This document shows positions 61,245 to 64,000 of a stretch of DNA of 64,000 nt, piece after piece. Every line of letters begins with the position of its first letter. Positions within the stretch are counted from its first letter, which is position 1. The DNA is from Sphaerimonospora thailandensis (lineage in GTDB: Bacteria; Actinomycetota; Actinomycetes; Streptosporangiales; Streptosporangiaceae): NCBI RefSeq assembly GCF_016863115.1, contig NZ_BOOG01000035.1, positions 1-64,000 on the forward strand, in the 5' to 3' direction. The notes under the pieces are model-generated. The model had not been told where the DNA came from, did no database searches, and saw only the letters and a list, made by a program, of their open reading frames with translations. The translations under genes and the position numbers were made by a program.

Positions 61245-62837
61245 TCAGATGCCCCGCATGCGCAGTACGTGCAGTGCCAGCGTGAGGTTGAGCCGGAGGT
61301 GGGCGTCCTCGGTGAAGTTGCCCAGCATGCGTTCCAGCTTCCCGATGCGATAGCGCAGCGTGTTGTAGTGGAAGTGCAGCCGGCGGGCCGTCTCCGCCAC
61401 GTTGAGGTTGGTGTCCAGCAACATCTGCAGGGTGCGCCGCAGGTCGGCGTTCTCGGCGTCGTCGTCCCCGGCCAGTGAGCCCAGCGTCTCGCGCACGAAC
61501 GCGTGCAACTCACCCGTGTCGTTCACCAGCGACAGCAGCCGGTAGACGCCCAGCTCGTCGAAGTGGGCCACCGCCCCCGCGCCGTGGAGCTGGCGGCCCA
61601 CCCGGGCGGCCTTCAGGGCCTGGCCGTACGCCCCCGGAATCGCGTCGACCCCGTCGGCGACACGGCTGAGACCGGTGGAGAACGTGCCGTCGCAGACGGC
61701 GGCGAGCGCTTCGCGGGCGAGCCTGGTCGTGTCCACCGCGGCCCCGACGATCGCGACCACCTCGTGTGAGAACCCGGCCACCGCGCCGCGCGGGTCGTGC
61801 CTGCGGACGGCCGCCTGCCAGGCGGCGAGCATGCGGTCCTGGACCGGCCGGTCCTCGGCGTCCGGGTCGAGCTCGGCCACCACGACGCCGACCCGGCGCT
61901 CCAGGTCCCAGCCGAACCCCCTGGCCCGCTCGGCCACCCTGGTCCCGCCCCGGCCGGTGAGCACGTCCCTGAGGAAGTCGGCACGGTACTTGCTCTCGAC
62001 CGCGGTGACCGCCTCCTGCCGGGTGATGACCAGGGCGGCGACGGTCGCCGCGCGTTCGAGCAGCCCGATGTCGCTGGGGGTGAGCGGACCGGCCGCGCCG
62101 TACGCGATGATCTTGCCGTGGTGGTGGCCCCCGGCGACCACCGGCACCGCGGTGCAGCGCCCGCCACCGGACGTCCTGCTCCCGCGCGGCACGACCAACT
62201 CCTCGCGCAGCAGCGCCACCTGATCGGCCTCCCCCGCCGTGGCGAGGATCCGGCCGGAGGTGTCGACCATGGCCACGGCCACCTGAAGCAGCCCGGCCAC
62301 CTCGGCTGCCACCTCGCGCATCCCGCCCCCGGCGAGCACGATCTGCACGAGCGCACGATGCGCCTCCTCCGCGCGCGCGAGGGTCGCGGCCTGGCGGTTG
62401 AGGATGTCGGTGAGCACCTGGTTGAGGATGTCGTCGAAGGCGACGTCGTTGGGGAGCAGGATCAGCGGGAAACCGAGCCGGTCGGCCTGCTCGACCATCT
62501 CGCCGGGCAGTTCGTCCAGATAGCGCCCGAGCTTGATCGCCAGCGCGGCCAGGCCGCGCTCGTCGAGATCCGCCACCAGGCGGTCCAGCGACTGCGGGGT
62601 GTTGCGCAGCGGATAGCCGGTGGTGAGCAGCAACTCGTGCGGCTTCACCCAGGCGAGGATGTCGGGCACCTCCATGACGTTGAGCCGCTGGACGATGCGG
62701 TCCAGGCCGCTCCGCCCCGCGATCAGCCGGGCCTCCGCGAGAGTCGACACCCCCAGCACCTCGCCGACGGACACTCCGTACAGGATCGTTCCGGTGCTGG
62801 CCAGACGCATCGCCGGAGGAGCCGGATCGTTCTTCAT
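61245..62837 (-). CDS. PucR family transcriptional regulator
   Basis: A 530-aa regulator. The N-terminal PucR sensor domain (VLGVSTLAEARLIAGRSGLD through LAWVKPHELLLTTGYPL) is followed by a GGDEF-like/GAF middle and the C-terminal helix-turn-helix (MLLDTNLNVAETARRLHFHY, then NTLRYRIGKLERML). PucR proteins regulate purine and other nitrogen catabolism. It lies 110 bp upstream of the permease operon on the same strand and is divergent from the AllH gene, so it could control both. Confidence 0.9.
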   Translation of the reverse strand: MKNDPAPPAMRLASTGTILYGVSVGEVLGVSTLAEARLIAGRSGLDRIVQRLNVMEVPDILAWVKPHELLLTTGYPLRNTPQSLDRLVADLDERGLAALAIKLGRYLDELPGEMVEQADRLGFPLILLPNDVAFDDILNQVLTDILNRQAATLARAEEAHRALVQIVLAGGGMREVAAEVAGLLQVAVAMVDTSGRILATAGEADQVALLREELVVPRGSRTSGGGRCTAVPVVAGGHHHGKIIAYGAAGPLTPSDIGLLERAATVAALVITRQEAVTAVESKYRADFLRDVLTGRGGTRVAERARGFGWDLERRVGVVVAELDPDAEDRPVQDRMLAAWQAAVRRHDPRGAVAGFSHEVVAIVGAAVDTTRLAREALAAVCDGTFSTGLSRVADGVDAIPGAYGQALKAARVGRQLHGAGAVAHFDELGVYRLLSLVNDTGELHAFVRETLGSLAGDDDAENADLRRTLQMLLDTNLNVAETARRLHFHYNTLRYRIGKLERMLGNFTEDAHLRLNLTLALHVLRMRGI

Positions 62838-62859
62838 GGGCAGATTGTGCCCGACCGAC

Positions 62860-62900
62860 CTTCCTGGCAGGAAGAGCCAAGCATTCGCCGGACTGTTGGC
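62860..62900. promoter_or_regulatory. Inverted repeats between pucR and allH
   Basis: CTTCCT ggc AGGAAG (62860-62874) and GCCAA-N15-TTGGC (62876-62900) lie side by side in the 150-bp divergent region. They are candidates for PucR binding; neither is a proven operator. Confidence 0.4.
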
Positions 62901-62987
62901 ATCTTTCCCCGTACGGGCTCCGCCGGTGGCGCTTTAGCGTCGGCAGCAGATGGCCGAGGTGTCCCGGCCGGCAGGAGGGGAGGTCCG

Positions 62988-63899
62988 GTGACCGTTGGCA
63001 CGCGCCCTCGAAGGGTGACGCGGGTGACCGGGGCGGCCAGCGCCGCCCTGCGCTCCACACTGGAGTCGCCGCGCCGGCCCGCCCGCGTGCTGGCGGCCTT
63101 CCCGCTCGCGGTCTACCTGGAGGTCAGGAGCGAGACAGAACCGCACGTCATCGCGGTCGTCACCGGAGAGGCCAGCCGGCTGCCCAACGCGGTCGTGCTG
63201 ACCGAGCCGCTCGACGGGCTCTCCTCGGGCGACGAGGGCTGGGCGGGCGACGGAACCGTCGGGATCGGCGGGCTGGAGGTCGGGGTCCGCCGGTGGTGGG
63301 ACCCGGCGCCGCCGTTGGGCGCCGCCGATCCGGTACGGCTGCCCGCCGCCCTGGCCGTGCTCGACGCGATCGGCGCCAGGTCGCCCCGGCGGCCGGGGCT
63401 GGACCCGGCCGGAGCCCCGGCCCTGCTGGCGCGGGGCTGCCTGTCCGGCTCCCTGGTGGACGGTGTCACGGCGGCCGAGGGACTCATCGGACTCGGCCCG
63501 GGACTGACCCCGAGCGGCGACGACATGCTGTCGGGGCTGCTGGTCACGCTGCGGCACCTCGGCCGGGCCGCGGACGCACCCGGTGCCGTGCGGCTGGCCG
63601 ACTGGCTCGCGGCCGCGGTGACCTACGACGCCCGCACCCGGACGACGCCGATCTCGGCCACCCTGCTCCACTGCGCCGCCCACGGTCAGGCCGGCCCGGA
63701 GGTGCTGGGGGTGCTGCGCGGCGTCGCAGGTCTCCAGGCGCTGGAGCCCGCGGTCCACCGTCTGCTCCGCCTCGGCCACACCTCGGGCGCCGACATGCTG
63801 CTGGGCATCCGCATCGGCCTGTCCGCCGTCATCGCCGAGGCCGCCCCGTCCGAGGCCGCCCCGTCCGAGGCCGTCATGTCCGGGAAGGAGCGTTCTTGA
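62988..63899 (+). CDS. DUF2877/AllH-like subunit of oxamate carbamoyltransferase
   Basis: A 303-aa protein with LVDGVTAAEGLIGLGPGLTP and SGDDMLSGLLVTLRHLG, the DUF2877 signature. In E. coli the DUF2877 protein (AllH/YlbF) with AllF (FdrA) and AllG (DUF1116) forms oxamate carbamoyltransferase, which turns oxalurate plus phosphate into oxamate and carbamoyl phosphate. GTG 62988 follows GGAGGGGAGG. Its stop overlaps the next start (TTGA). A small PSEAAPSEA repeat occurs near the C-terminus. Confidence 0.85.
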   Translation: MTVGTRPRRVTRVTGAASAALRSTLESPRRPARVLAAFPLAVYLEVRSETEPHVIAVVTGEASRLPNAVVLTEPLDGLSSGDEGWAGDGTVGIGGLEVGVRRWWDPAPPLGAADPVRLPAALAVLDAIGARSPRRPGLDPAGAPALLARGCLSGSLVDGVTAAEGLIGLGPGLTPSGDDMLSGLLVTLRHLGRAADAPGAVRLADWLAAAVTYDARTRTTPISATLLHCAAHGQAGPEVLGVLRGVAGLQALEPAVHRLLRLGHTSGADMLLGIRIGLSAVIAEAAPSEAAPSEAVMSGKERS

Positions 63900-64000
63900 A
63901 CGATCTGGTGGAAGTCCGCGCCGGGGTCTACCGCGACTCGGTGAGCCTGATGCGCGTGAGCCGGGCGCTGACCGCCCGGCCATGGGTGAGCGTCGCCCTC
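63896..64000 (+). CDS. FdrA/AllF-like acyl-CoA synthetase-fold protein, partial
   Basis: Only the first 35 codons are in the window: LNDLVEVRAGVYRDSVSLMR then VSRALTARP, the standard opening of FdrA. It starts with TTG coupled to the allH stop. The rest lies beyond the right edge. Together with AllH it indicates an AllFGH operon; a DUF1116 (AllG) gene should follow. Confidence 0.85.
   Translation, partial: MNDLVEVRAGVYRDSVSLMRVSRALTARPWVSVAL

Overview
The window is GC-rich chromosomal DNA from an actinomycete. Gene content and style suggest the Streptosporangiales: an aroC-aroK-aroB-aroQ run behind a prepilin peptidase, class E sortase, MsiK-type sugar ATPase, many GTG/TTG starts, and very frequent 4-bp start/stop overlaps. 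The family guess rests on general impression, not on a marker gene. No rRNA, tRNA, transposase or CRISPR array was seen.

Region 1 (0.3-14.3 kb) is a surface-glycan and cell-wall locus. It has three GT4 glycosyltransferases, two NAD-dependent sugar epimerase/dehydratases, a WecA/MraY-like phosphoglycosyl transferase, and a Wzz/BY-kinase that meets a low-molecular-weight tyrosine phosphatase tail to tail. It continues with a DUF4012 protein, two LPFTG wall-anchored proteins, a class E sortase and a tiny membrane protein. The two LPFTG genes share a conserved promoter block and a 5' leader bounded by a covarying stem, although their ectodomains are unrelated. This is the best candidate here for an undescribed regulatory element.

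Region 2 (14.3-31.7 kb) is mostly core: MsiK with a divergent LacI regulator, a glutathione-peroxidase remnant, a secreted transglycosylase-like protein, a TetR regulator divergent from a diiron protein, two DUF202 proteins, a Tyr/Gln-repeat protein, a DinG-like helicase, an SGNH hydrolase, the shikimate/chorismate genes, a prepilin peptidase, a dehydrogenase and regulators.

Region 3 (31.7-38.9 kb) is accessory. It holds AraC regulators, a barbiturase/cyanuric-acid-hydrolase-family enzyme overlapping a carbamate kinase, and a graveyard of defence genes: an N-truncated YefM antitoxin, a Cas3 helicase fragment, and a frameshifted DUF433 antitoxin with a decapitated DUF5615 toxin.

Region 4 (38.9-55 kb) contains ahpC-ahpD with divergent oxyR, an aminotransferase/omega-amidase pair, a fused acyl-CoA carboxyltransferase with a CaiB CoA-transferase, HyuA/HyuB hydantoinase subunits, a CoxG-like protein, a lipoprotein deacetylase, and cydAB behind an unusual set of palindromes.

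Region 5 (56-64 kb) has a UraA-like nucleobase permease in an operon with a three-subunit molybdenum hydroxylase, a PucR regulator, and the start of an AllH/AllF (DUF2877/FdrA) oxamate-carbamoyltransferase-type operon that leaves the window. Together with the amidohydrolase and carbamate kinase of region 3, this suggests a dispersed oxidative pyrimidine (or related N-heterocycle) degradation pathway that recovers carbamoyl phosphate as ATP. That link is inference.
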